Positions 8,377 to 16,459 of a stretch of 64,000 nucleotides of DNA are shown here, piece after piece. Source of the stretch: Aurantimonas sp. 22II-16-19i (GTDB lineage Bacteria; Pseudomonadota; Alphaproteobacteria; Rhizobiales; Rhizobiaceae); NCBI RefSeq assembly GCF_002088275.1, contig NZ_AQQS01000002.1, positions 186,001 through 250,000 on the forward strand. Direction: 5' to 3'. Position numbers and translations under genes: made by a program. The notes below the pieces were generated by a model. The model saw nothing but the letters and a program-made list of their open reading frames with translations. It had not been told where the DNA came from and did no database searches. Position 1 is the first letter of the stretch. The number at the start of each line of letters is the position of its first letter.

Positions 8377-10089
8377 GTGAGATTCCAGCCAACCGTCGCT
8401 TCGGCGCTCGTTCTTCATCTCCTGCTCGTGCTCTTCGCGGCGCAGGCCGCGCAGGCGCAGGATTCCGCAGCCGGCCGCTATTTCGAGGTCGAATCCCTCC
8501 ATGAGGGCCTCGAACCGGCCGAGGGACCCGTCCTCCTCGATACCCCGCAATCGATGATGGAGACCTTCATCTTCGCGGCCGAGGGCAATGACTGGAACAC
8601 CGCCGCCCATGCCCTCGACCTGTCGGAGATCCCGCAGGACCTCCAGGCGAAGATGGGCCCCGTTCTCGCCAAGCGGCTCTACGAGGTGATGCAGCGGGCG
8701 ATGTGGCTCGACTGGGGAGACCTGCCGGACCGCCCCGACGCGCTGCTCGCCAGCGCCTCCAACAAGAACCCGATGGCGGGCGAGCCCCGCCGCGACATCC
8801 GCCTCTCCATCCTGGAACTCGGCGACCGGTCGGTGTCGATCCGCATCGTCCGGATGAAGCCGCAGGACGAAGATCCCGCCTGGGTGTTCGCCAGCCAGAC
8901 GGTCGGCAACATCCTGGAGATGCACGCCGTCTTCGGACCGACCGGCTTTGAGGACAGCCTGCCGGAATTCCTGCAGCAGCGGGCCTTCTGGACCCTCGCG
9001 GTCTGGGAGGTCATCGCCCTGCCGCTGATCCTGCTCGGCGCCGTTCTGGCGGCGGCGCTCGCCTATCGCGGTCTCGGCGAGGTGCAGATGCGCCAGCCGA
9101 CGCGGATCGGCTCCCGCATCATCGACGTGATCAAGATGCCGTTCGCTCTGATGGTCTGCGTCGGCACCTTCGCGCTGGTGAAGACGATGCTCTTCACCTT
9201 CTCCGGCGCGGTGAACATGTTTCTCGGCCCGCTCCAGTCGGCCCTCTTCGTCATCGCGCTGGCGCTGGTCGCGGTGCGGGTGGTCGATGCGATCCTCGAC
9301 CGGGTCGTCCGCCAGAACATGGATGAGCTGACCGAATCGGGCGCTGCCACCGAGCGCGATTTCTACACCAACATCTCGGCGGCCCGGCGCGTCGCGATCG
9401 TCCTCGCCTTCCTTCTCGGCACGGCGCTGGTCCTGATCCAGATCAACGCCTTCCAGACCCTCGGCTTTTCGCTCCTTGCGTCTGCCGGCGTCATCGGCCT
9501 GATCTTCGCCTTTGCGGCGCGGTCCATCCTCGCCAACATCATGTCGAGCCTGCAGATCGCGCTGGCGAAGACCGCACGCATCGGCGACGCCGTGCTGTTC
9601 GACGGCAACTGGTGCTATGTCGAGCGCATCAACTTCACCTATGTCCAGCTGCGGTCCTGGGACAACCGGCGGCTGATGGTGCCGGTCAGCGAGTTCGTCT
9701 CGACGCCGTTCGAGAACTGGACCAAGCAGGATCCCAAGCTGACCAAGACGGTCGAGTTGAAACTCGACCACCGGGCGGACGTCGACAAGCTGCGGGCGGC
9801 ATTCCAGGATTTCGTCGACCAATCCGAGGACGTGATCGACAAGGACCAGGCGAAGGTCCAGGTGATCGGCCAGGACGCCATGGGGATGACGGTCTGGTTC
9901 GTCGCGGCGGCCGAGGATCCTTCCGCCGGCTGGTCGATGCAGTGCCGGCTGCGCGAGGAGATGCTGAAGGCCGCCGTGCGGCTGGAGGCGGAATACTCGC
10001 AGACCCCGGCCGAGCGGCCCTCCTACCTGCCGCGCGAGCGCGAGATGATCGTCGGCGAGTTCGGCGCCCGCAAGCAGGGTGCCGAGTAA
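8377..10089 (+). CDS. MscS-family mechanosensitive ion channel
   Basis: A 570-residue channel with a cleavable signal peptide (hydrophobic run ending AQAAQA), a periplasmic region of about 180 residues, then transmembrane helices and the MscS pore and beta domain: GVIGLIFAFAARSILANIMSSLQIAL followed by RIGDAVLFDGNWCYVERINFTYVQLRSWDNRR and the conserved PVSEF segment. It belongs to the YnaI/YbdG-like MscS group rather than the giant MscK type. The GTG at 8377 is chosen because it places the signal peptide at the N-terminus; upstream in-frame codons (TTG 8266, GTG 8335) would bury it. It probably protects against hypo-osmotic shock. Confidence 0.88.
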   Translation: MRFQPTVASALVLHLLLVLFAAQAAQAQDSAAGRYFEVESLHEGLEPAEGPVLLDTPQSMMETFIFAAEGNDWNTAAHALDLSEIPQDLQAKMGPVLAKRLYEVMQRAMWLDWGDLPDRPDALLASASNKNPMAGEPRRDIRLSILELGDRSVSIRIVRMKPQDEDPAWVFASQTVGNILEMHAVFGPTGFEDSLPEFLQQRAFWTLAVWEVIALPLILLGAVLAAALAYRGLGEVQMRQPTRIGSRIIDVIKMPFALMVCVGTFALVKTMLFTFSGAVNMFLGPLQSALFVIALALVAVRVVDAILDRVVRQNMDELTESGAATERDFYTNISAARRVAIVLAFLLGTALVLIQINAFQTLGFSLLASAGVIGLIFAFAARSILANIMSSLQIALAKTARIGDAVLFDGNWCYVERINFTYVQLRSWDNRRLMVPVSEFVSTPFENWTKQDPKLTKTVELKLDHRADVDKLRAAFQDFVDQSEDVIDKDQAKVQVIGQDAMGMTVWFVAAAEDPSAGWSMQCRLREEMLKAAVRLEAEYSQTPAERPSYLPREREMIVGEFGARKQGAE

Positions 10090-10197
10090 CACCGTCGGCC
10101 CCGGTCTTCGACGCCCGCCCCGTTGTTGCCGCTCGAGCGCCGCGCGGGCCCGACACCAGCGGTCGGGGGACGGCCTTGCGGACCGCCGGTCGCACCG

Positions 10198-10872
10198 TCA
10201 CGTCGCCAGATAGCGGTCCGGCCGGTGGTTGATGGCGAGGAAGCCGTTGAGGACCACCGCGCCGATCAGCGAGAAGACCACCGCCGTGAAGTCCACCACG
10301 AAAAGGGCGCCGGCAAGGATCGCCAGGTCGAAGGTGAGCTGGACCAGCCCGGCGCGGAAGCCGAAGCGATCCTGCAGGTAGATCGCCAGGATCCCCGCGC
10401 CGCCGAGGCTCGCCCGGTGGCGGAAGAGAGCAAGGAGCGCGAAGCCGATCAGCAGCCCGCCGATCACCGCGCCGGCGAGCGGATCGACATACTCGATCGA
10501 GAACACCAGTGGCAGCCAGTAGGAGACCAGCGACAGGAGGCCGATCGCCGCGAAGGTCTTGATGGTGAAGGCGCGGCCCATGCGCCCGACGGCGAGGGCG
10601 TAGAAGGGGATGTTGATCAGGAAGAAGGCGAGGCCGACATTGATGCCGAAGACGTAGGAGACGATGAGCGCCAGCCCCGCCACCCCGCCGGTGAGGAATT
10701 TCAGATGGGCGAGGATCGCCAGCCCCAGCGCCGCCAGGAGGACGCCGGTGAGGATCGCCTGGGCGTCCTCGGCGGGGCTGTGATGGGTCGCCGTCGCCGA
10801 CCAGTCGCCGAATCGCGATCGCCTGCGGGCGGCAGGTTCGGCTCCCTCCCGGGTCTCGGCGGACTGGCTCAT
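10198..10872 (-). CDS. YitT family membrane protein
   Basis: A 224-residue protein with about six transmembrane helices of the YitT/DUF161 family: AILAHLKFLTGGVAGLALIVSYVFG, NVGLAFFLINIPFYALA and DPLAGAVIGGLLIGFALLALFRHRASLGGAGILA are typical. The soluble C-terminal DUF2179 domain of longer YitT proteins is missing, as in many alphaproteobacterial versions. Transport substrate is unknown. The ATG at 10872 is preferred: GGAG lies 7 bases upstream, whereas the ATG two codons earlier has GGAG almost touching it. Confidence 0.85.
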   Translation of the reverse strand: MSQSAETREGAEPAARRRSRFGDWSATATHHSPAEDAQAILTGVLLAALGLAILAHLKFLTGGVAGLALIVSYVFGINVGLAFFLINIPFYALAVGRMGRAFTIKTFAAIGLLSLVSYWLPLVFSIEYVDPLAGAVIGGLLIGFALLALFRHRASLGGAGILAIYLQDRFGFRAGLVQLTFDLAILAGALFVVDFTAVVFSLIGAVVLNGFLAINHRPDRYLAT

Positions 10873-10893
10873 CGGCATGCTCCGGTTGATGCT

Positions 10894-10986
10894 GCGCTGC
10901 GAAAGATGAAACGCTACAGCATCGGCCCGACAATCGGAATCGATTTTCGGAAAAGCACGATGCGGTGAAACAGGGCGTTGGAGCGC
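10894..10986. repeat. Imperfect intergenic palindrome, REP/RIME-like
   Basis: The segment between yitT and the exonuclease gene reads as nested inverted repeats: GCGCT (10894-10898) with AGCGC (10982-10986), AACGC (10910-10914) with GCGTT (10975-10979), and GCATCG (10919-10924) with CGATGC (10958-10963), around a core containing CGATTTTCGG. Such GATTTTCGG-containing palindromes are common intergenic repeats in Rhizobiales genomes. Only one copy is visible here, so its repeat status is inferred. Confidence 0.45.
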
Positions 10987-11109
10987 ACTGCGTCCGACAC
11001 CACGCGCGGCGCTCTAACGCGTGGGAACAGTCAGGGGAAGTGCGTCGGCGGCAGGGGTGCCCTGCATGCGGTGCTTCGTTGCGCGATACTGCGCCCTAAG
11101 TCACGCCCG

Positions 11110-12123
11110 ATGATCAAGCCCGAAGACCTCCTGCGCCCGACCTCCGAGGGCCTCTACTGCCCGCCCGGGAACTTCTACATCGATCCGGTCCGCCCGGTGG
11201 ACCGGGCGCTGGTCACCCATGGCCATGCCGACCATGCCCGGCCCGGCAACGCCAAGGTCATGGCGACCCGCGAGACGCTGGACATCATGGCGCTGCGCTA
11301 TGGCGGAGAGTTCTGCGCTGAGCGGCAGGTCGCAACGCTCGGCGACAAGGTCCGGATCGGGGATGTGACGGTGTCCTTCCATCCGGCCGGCCATGTCCTC
11401 GGCTCGGCGCAGATCGCGGTGGAGTGGCAGGGGATGCGGATCGTCGCCTCGGGCGACTACAAGCGCCGGGCCGATCCGACCTGCCTCGGCTTCGAGCCGG
11501 TCCCCTGCGACGTCTTCATCACCGAGGCGACCTTCGCCCTGCCGGTCTTCCGCCATCCGCCGACCGCCGACGAGATCGGCAAGCTCCTGACCTCCCTCGA
11601 GCATTTTCCCGAGCGGGCGCATCTCGTCGGCGCCTATGCGCTGGGCAAGGCGCAGCGGGTGATCCGGCACCTGCGGGATGCCGGCTACGACGCGCCGATC
11701 TACATCCATGGCGCCCTGAAGAAGCTCTGCGACTACTACCAGAGCCAGGGCATCGACCTCGGCGACCTGCGCCCGGCCACCGTCGAGGGAGGCCGGAAGG
11801 GCGACTTCGCCGGCGCGGTGATCGTCGGGCCGCCCTCGGCCTTCGCCGACAAGTGGGCCCGGCGGTTCCCCGATCCGGTGGCGAGCTTCGCCTCGGGCTG
11901 GATGCGGGTGCGCCAGAGGGCGCGCCAGCGCGGCGTCGAGCTGCCGCTGATCGTCTCCGACCACTGCGACTGGGACGAACTGACGGAGACCGTCGAGGAG
12001 CTCGCGCCACAGGAACTCTGGGTGACCCACGGGCGCGAGGAGGCGCTGGTGCGCTGGTGCGAACTGCGCCAGATGCGGGCACGGCCGCTGCATCTCGTCG
12101 GCTACGAGGACGAGGCGGAATAG
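11110..12123 (+). CDS. Ligase-associated DNA exonuclease (MBL/beta-CASP fold)
   Basis: A 337-residue metallo-beta-lactamase-fold nuclease of the group called ligase-associated DNA exonuclease. The zinc motif is THGHADHARPGN, followed by HPAGHVLGSAQI and SGDYKRRADPTCLGFEP, with the C-terminal SDHCDWDEL and THGREEAL segments. Family members usually sit beside genes for an ATP-dependent DNA ligase and a DEAD-box helicase and are thought to act in DNA end processing; neither partner is next to it here. The first Met with family-like sequence is at 11110; the ribosome site is weak. Confidence 0.88.
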   Translation: MIKPEDLLRPTSEGLYCPPGNFYIDPVRPVDRALVTHGHADHARPGNAKVMATRETLDIMALRYGGEFCAERQVATLGDKVRIGDVTVSFHPAGHVLGSAQIAVEWQGMRIVASGDYKRRADPTCLGFEPVPCDVFITEATFALPVFRHPPTADEIGKLLTSLEHFPERAHLVGAYALGKAQRVIRHLRDAGYDAPIYIHGALKKLCDYYQSQGIDLGDLRPATVEGGRKGDFAGAVIVGPPSAFADKWARRFPDPVASFASGWMRVRQRARQRGVELPLIVSDHCDWDELTETVEELAPQELWVTHGREEALVRWCELRQMRARPLHLVGYEDEAE

Positions 12124-12203
12124 CCGGACGACCCGTGGTGCCCGTCGCTGCGGGGTCGAAAAGGTCCGGTCCGGGCCGTGCAGCCCAACCGTCTTGCGTC
12201 GAA

Positions 12204-12231
12204 TTATATAGCGGTTTATATAACTAGTTAT
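12204..12231. promoter_or_regulatory. AT-rich palindromic operator upstream of marR
   Basis: Two overlapping symmetric elements in otherwise GC-rich DNA: TTATATA (12204-12210), six bases, TATATAA (12217-12223); and the perfect 12-base palindrome ATAACTAGTTAT at 12220-12231. They end 17 bases before the MarR start codon, where an autoregulatory MarR dimer would block the promoter. Binding by the adjacent regulator is inferred from position and symmetry. Confidence 0.65.
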
Positions 12232-12248
12232 GTGAATCGGAGATCCGC

Positions 12249-12752
12249 ATGACGGAAGATGTCGTCCGGTCCCTCGGCCTTTTGTGCCTCGGAACGCATC
12301 TCAAGCGGCTCGGCGAGCGCCTGCAGGGCGAGACGGACACGATCCTTGCGGCGTACGGGCTCGGCCTCAGCGCCAGCCAGTATCCCTATCTCGCCTGTCT
12401 CGACCGCCTCGGGCCGTTGACGCTGGGCGATCTGGCGGAGGCCGTCGGTGTCAGCCAGCCGGGCGCGACGCGCACCGTCAATACGCTCGTCGAACAGAAA
12501 ATCCTCCAGGTCGAGCCGTCGTCGGGCGATCAGCGCCGGAAGATCATCGCCCTCTCCGAGGAAGGCCGGCGTCTGGTGGCGATCGGCAAGGCCGAGCTCT
12601 GGCCGCAGATCGCCGCCGCCGTCGGCGATCTTTGCGCCGGCCTCGACGGGCCGCTGCTCGATCAGCTGAACAGCATCGAAGACAGGCTCAAGGAGAAGCC
12701 CCTCGCATTGCGCGGGACATCGCCTGCAACCGTGAAGGACCGACATGGCTGA
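12249..12752 (+). CDS. MarR family transcriptional regulator
   Basis: A 167-residue winged-helix regulator. The helix-turn-helix is LGDLAEAVGVSQPGATRTVNTLVEQKILQVEPSSGDQRRK, with the wing ending in DQRRKIIALSEEGRRL as in MarR/SlyA proteins. GGAG lies 6 bases before the start. It overlaps the acetyltransferase gene by 8 bases, so the two form an operon, and a strong AT-rich palindrome directly upstream suggests autoregulation. The inducing ligand is unknown; MarR-GNAT pairs often respond to small toxic compounds. Confidence 0.88.
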   Translation: MTEDVVRSLGLLCLGTHLKRLGERLQGETDTILAAYGLGLSASQYPYLACLDRLGPLTLGDLAEAVGVSQPGATRTVNTLVEQKILQVEPSSGDQRRKIIALSEEGRRLVAIGKAELWPQIAAAVGDLCAGLDGPLLDQLNSIEDRLKEKPLALRGTSPATVKDRHG

Positions 12753-13428
12753 CCCTCTCGACAGGCCGATCTGGACGGCCCTCACCACCCGCCAGGCCCA
12801 TCTGGCAGAGGGAGACGCGCATGCCCGCCGCTATCTTCCCGACATCAGCCCCTTCACGGCGACGCGCGACGATAGCGAGGCGAGCCTTGCGCCTCTGGCA
12901 CGACTCGCCGAACCGGCCGGAACGATGCTGTTCCTGCAGGCCAGCCCGGTCGTCCTGCCGCCGCAACTGGTGGAGAGACAGACGGCCGAAGCGGTCCAGA
13001 TGATTGCCGAGGCGCCGTTTGCGGTCATCGAGGATCGGCGCGTCGAGCGTCTCGGACCGGCCGATGCCGAGGCGATGCTGGCACTCGCCGAGCTTACGAA
13101 ACCCGGGCCGTTCACGCTGAAGGCGCAGAGCTTCGGCGCGTTCTGGGGCGTCAGGGAGGAGGGGCGGCTCATCGCCATGGCGGGCGAACGGCTGAAGCTT
13201 CCCGGCATCACCGAGCTGAGCGGCCTTGCGACCCACCCGGACAGGCAGGGCGAGGGGCTCGGCAAGCTGCTGCTGACCTATGTCGCCGGGCAGATCTCGG
13301 CGGGCGGCGACGCGGTGTTCCTGCACGCCTATGCCTGGAACGAGAAGGCAATCCAGCTCTATGAGCGGCTCGGCTTTCGGCTCCGCTCCGCCATGCACGT
13401 CGCCGTCGTCGAACTGCGCTCTCCTTAA
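12745..13428 (+). CDS. GNAT family N-acetyltransferase
   Basis: A 227-residue protein with a C-terminal GNAT domain: GLATHPDRQGEGLGKLLLTYVAG contains the acetyl-CoA pyrophosphate loop (family form RxxGxG/A, here RQGEGLG), and NEKAIQLYERLGFRLR is the usual final motif. The first 110 residues are family-specific (DUF-like lead region with FLQASPVVLPPQL). AAGGA precedes the ATG. Co-transcribed with the MarR gene through an 8-base overlap; it may acetylate and detoxify the compound sensed by that regulator. Confidence 0.87.
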   Translation: MADPLDRPIWTALTTRQAHLAEGDAHARRYLPDISPFTATRDDSEASLAPLARLAEPAGTMLFLQASPVVLPPQLVERQTAEAVQMIAEAPFAVIEDRRVERLGPADAEAMLALAELTKPGPFTLKAQSFGAFWGVREEGRLIAMAGERLKLPGITELSGLATHPDRQGEGLGKLLLTYVAGQISAGGDAVFLHAYAWNEKAIQLYERLGFRLRSAMHVAVVELRSP

Positions 13429-13607
13429 GCGATAACGGGGCTGAGGGAGAACCGGCGGAAGGGGAGGGTCCTTCGCGGGCGGTTCGGCGGCACGGTGCCT
13501 GCTGCGTCCCGTCCGCCCCCTTGCCCGGGGGCATTCGCTGATCGCAAGAATCGGATACCCTCCTGATCCTCGACCGGATCGGGAGAGCAAGAGGAGGAGA
13601 ACGCAGC

Positions 13608-14396
13608 ATGGATCTCGGATTGAAGGGCAAGCTCGCCGTCGTCACCGGCGGCTCGGTCGGCATCGGGCTGGCGGTGGCCGAAGGCTTGGCTGCCGAAGGC
13701 GCCAACGTGGTCATCGCGGCGCGCGGCAAGGAGCGGGCCGAAGCGGAGGCCGAGCGGATCGCCGCCGCTCATGGCGTGCGCGCTGTGGGCGTCGGGGCGG
13801 ACGTCGCGACCGTCGCCGGCATCGACGCGGTTGTCGCGGCGGCGGCCGAACTCGGCGGTGCCGACATCCTGATCAACAATGCCGGCACCGGTTCCAACGA
13901 GACCATCATGGCGGCACCGGACGAGAAGTGGCAGGCCTATTGGGACCTCCACGTCATGGCGGCGGTGCGGCTGGCGCGCGGGGTGGTGCCGCAGATGCGG
14001 GCGAAGGGCGGCGGCGTCGTTCTCAACAACGCTTCGATCTGCGCCGTCCAGCCTTTGTCCTACGAGCCGATCTACAACGTCACCAAGGCGGCGCTGATGA
14101 TGTTCTCGAAGAACCTCGCCACCGAGGTGATCGGCGACGGCATCCGCGTCAACTGCATCAATCCCGGCCTGGTCCTGACGCCCGACTGGATGAAGACCGC
14201 GAAGCAGCTCACGGCAGATAGCGGCGGCGACTGGGAGGGCCATCTCCAGGGCGTCGCGGAGGAACATGCCGCCATCAGGCGGTTCGCATCGCCCGAGGAG
14301 CTGGCGCATTTCTTCGTGTTCCTGTGCTCGGACAAGGCGAGCTACTCGGTCGGCTCCACCTATTTCGTCGACGGCGGCATGCTGAAGACGGTGTGA
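13608..14396 (+). CDS. SDR family NAD(P)-dependent oxidoreductase
   Basis: A 262-residue classical short-chain dehydrogenase. Visible motifs: cofactor loop TGGSVGIG, structural NNAG in DILINNAGTGSN, catalytic Ser in LNNASICAVQP and YxxxK as YNVTK, and the late substrate-loop region INPGLVLTPDW. The C-terminus FVDGGMLKTV is typical of the family. AGGAGG lies before the ATG with good spacing. It stands alone between the GNAT gene and csbD, so its substrate cannot be inferred from context. Confidence 0.9.
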   Translation: MDLGLKGKLAVVTGGSVGIGLAVAEGLAAEGANVVIAARGKERAEAEAERIAAAHGVRAVGVGADVATVAGIDAVVAAAAELGGADILINNAGTGSNETIMAAPDEKWQAYWDLHVMAAVRLARGVVPQMRAKGGGVVLNNASICAVQPLSYEPIYNVTKAALMMFSKNLATEVIGDGIRVNCINPGLVLTPDWMKTAKQLTADSGGDWEGHLQGVAEEHAAIRRFASPEELAHFFVFLCSDKASYSVGSTYFVDGGMLKTV

Positions 14397-14489
14397 CGCC
14401 CGCATGCCGACCGGCGTCATCGGCAGCGCGGCCTCGGTCCCCCGGCGTTGGCCATCGACGGAACACTCGGGCTTGAGACACGTTGGCCT

Positions 14490-14529
14490 CTCGAATGCAG
14501 ACGGGCGAGGCGTTCGCCCCTCGAATGCA
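14490..14529 (+). repeat. 10-base direct repeat upstream of csbD
   Basis: CTCGAATGCA occurs at 14490-14499 and again at 14520-14529, exactly 30 bases apart, just before the csbD start. It could be a tandem regulator site on one DNA face (close to three helical turns) or a small duplication. Confidence 0.4.
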
Positions 14530-14545
14530 AGATGGAGACGACGTG

Positions 14546-14749
14546 ATGAATTGGGACCAGATCCAGGGCCAGTGGAAGCAGTACAAGGGCTCCGCCAAGC
14601 AGCAGTGGGGCAAGCTCACCGACGACGACATGGACAGGATCGACGGCAACAAGGACATCCTGGCCGGCCGGCTGCAGGAACAGTACGGCATCGAGAAGGA
14701 AGAGGCCGAGCGCCAGATCGACGACTGGGTCAAGGGCCGCTCGCACTGA
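14546..14749 (+). CDS. CsbD family stress protein
   Basis: A 67-residue hydrophilic protein matching the CsbD domain: MNWDQIQGQWKQYKGSAKQQWG, then LTDDDMDRIDGNKDILAGRLQEQYG and a final KEEAERQIDDWVKG. Members are abundant general-stress proteins of unknown biochemical role. The ATG at 14546 begins the family domain and has GGAG nine bases upstream; the open frame extends 21 codons further but that part lacks similarity. A strong terminator hairpin follows. Confidence 0.92.
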   Translation: MNWDQIQGQWKQYKGSAKQQWGKLTDDDMDRIDGNKDILAGRLQEQYGIEKEEAERQIDDWVKGRSH

Positions 14750-14795
14750 TCGCGCAAGACGCCCGGTCAGGCGATCGGGCCGAATGACGTGCCTC

Positions 14796-14826
14796 GAGCC
14801 TCGCACCCACCGGTGCGGGGCTCTTT
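14796..14826. terminator. Bidirectional terminator hairpin
   Basis: GAGCCTCGCACC and GGTGCGGGGCTC form a 12-base-pair stem (one G-T wobble) with a four-base loop, followed by TTT. It lies between the convergent csbD and Sel1-repeat genes, where a factor-independent terminator serving both strands is expected. Confidence 0.75.
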
Positions 14827-14878
14827 CATGTTGGCCGCACGAAAAGGCGACGGCCCTTCCGGCTCGGCCTGCCTCCGG

Positions 14879-16273
14879 TCAGCGTGCGGCGGATGCGGCG
14901 ATCCGCGGCGGGACACCGTCGCCGGCGTCGATCGCGGCGAGATCGGCGGCGGCCATGCGGCTGCCGCGGGCGGCGGCAAGCGTCAGCAGTTCGCGGGCCC
15001 TCTCGGTATCGCGTGCGACGCCGACGCCCTGCCGGTAGAGCAGTGCCAGGTTGCGCGTCGCCGCTGCATGGCCGCGTTCCGCACCGAGGCTGAACCAGAG
15101 CAATGCCTCGTCTCGCGGCGCCACCTCGCCAGCCAGATGCATGGCGCCGAGCGTGTTGGTGGCATCGCCGTCGCCGGCCGTTGCCGCCTTCGCCAGCCAG
15201 TGCGCCGCCAGTGCGGGGTCCGCAGGAGCGCCGCCTTCGCCGCGATAGGCCCGTCCGAGCATCGCCATGGCCGGGACGGAGCCGCCGCGGGCCGCCCGTT
15301 CGAAGAAGCCGAGCGCGTCGCTGCGGTCCCGCTCGACGCCGTCGCCGTTCCAGAGGTCGAAGCCGTAATTGGCGGCGGCGACCGCGAGACCCTTCTCGGC
15401 CGCCGCGCGATGCAGCCTGGCTGCGCGGCGCAGATCCGGCGCCGGCGCTCGCTTCAGGAGATTGGCGAGGTCGTTCATCGCCTCCGCGTCGCCGTCTCTT
15501 GCTGCGGCCTCCAGCCAGCGCCGTGCCTCGGCCTCGTTCGTCGCCATGCCGAGACCTCGGGTGAGCGCCGCGGCCAGCATCTTGCGGGACGTCGGGTCGC
15601 CGGCCTCGGCCGCCTCACGAAACCGGCGGACCGCCTCCGCCCTGTCCTTGGGCAGACCGTCGCCATTCCAGAGCAGGAGGCCGAGATTGCGCGCGGCCAT
15701 CGCGCTGCCGCCCGTTGCGGCGCGGCGGTAGAGGTCGGCGGCCCGGGGCACGTCGCGCGGCATGCCGACGCCGGTCGCAAGCCGCAGGGCGAGGTCGTTG
15801 AGGGCGAGCGAGTTGCCTTTCTCGGCGGCGGAGCGAAGCCCGTCCAGCTCGCTCCTGGCGACGATGGTCCTGCCGTCGATGGCGACCGTCATGCCCCATC
15901 CACCGGCGTCGACGACGATCTCGCCGAAGCCGCGCTCGGGGTGCTCGGTGCCGTTGATGGCGAGCATGTCTTCCCGCACCACCACCCGGTCGTCGCCGAT
16001 GCTGACGAGGACGCCGTCTGAGGTCCGAAGAAGGCACTCGGCCGTGCAGCCGCGCACCGTCACCCTGACGTCGCCCGCAATCGTCGCCTCGACACTCTCG
16101 GCGCGAGCGGCGAGGGAGGGCGCCGACAAGAAGACCGCGGCGAGAACCAGAACCGAACCGCGACACGCTCGCCACGCACGGACCGGGGCGAACTCCGTCC
16201 GATCGCGCGGGGGCGGCGCGTTATGAAAAGCCCTTTCCGGTCGCATCGGCAGGCCGGTTCGCGAAAACGCCAT
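14879..16273 (-). CDS. Sel1-like repeat (TPR) secreted protein
   Basis: A 464-residue protein. An N-terminal region with a hydrophobic run ending SLAARA looks like a signal peptide; a small domain of about 90 residues follows (CTAECLLRTSDGVLVSIGDD). From about residue 150 to the end there are seven or so Sel1-type repeats of 36 residues, e.g. GMPRDVPRAADLYRRAATGGSAMAARNLGLLLWNGDGLPKD split over two units. Sel1 proteins act as scaffolds in envelope stress or signalling; the partner is unknown. The start at 16273 has AGGA upstream; an ATG nine codons later is also possible. Confidence 0.82.
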   Translation of the reverse strand: MAFSRTGLPMRPERAFHNAPPPRDRTEFAPVRAWRACRGSVLVLAAVFLSAPSLAARAESVEATIAGDVRVTVRGCTAECLLRTSDGVLVSIGDDRVVVREDMLAINGTEHPERGFGEIVVDAGGWGMTVAIDGRTIVARSELDGLRSAAEKGNSLALNDLALRLATGVGMPRDVPRAADLYRRAATGGSAMAARNLGLLLWNGDGLPKDRAEAVRRFREAAEAGDPTSRKMLAAALTRGLGMATNEAEARRWLEAAARDGDAEAMNDLANLLKRAPAPDLRRAARLHRAAAEKGLAVAAANYGFDLWNGDGVERDRSDALGFFERAARGGSVPAMAMLGRAYRGEGGAPADPALAAHWLAKAATAGDGDATNTLGAMHLAGEVAPRDEALLWFSLGAERGHAAATRNLALLYRQGVGVARDTERARELLTLAAARGSRMAAADLAAIDAGDGVPPRIAASAAR

Positions 16274-16459
16274 CGCTCTTGTCCTGGCGCTGGTGACGGA
16301 TCATCGCCGGGGATTCTTCCAGAAGGAGGTGAACCATTCACTAAGCAAAAGGCAGCCGGTGCCGCGCCGCAGCTTTTGCTGGCAATGGACAGTTCCGGCC
16401 TCCTCCGGCACTACAATGGCGCCTGAAGCCTGAAGCACCCCCCGACCGGAGACCCGCCC

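Noticed and set aside
5953-10092. A very long minus-strand open frame (1379 codons) opposite the P450, radical SAM and MscS genes
   Set aside because: It is the antisense shadow of three well-supported genes in high-GC DNA; its translation is Asp/Arg/His-rich without any domain.
11110-12123. MBL exonuclease considered as PhnP
   Set aside because: It matches the ligase-associated DNA exonuclease family with the longer beta-CASP-type layout.
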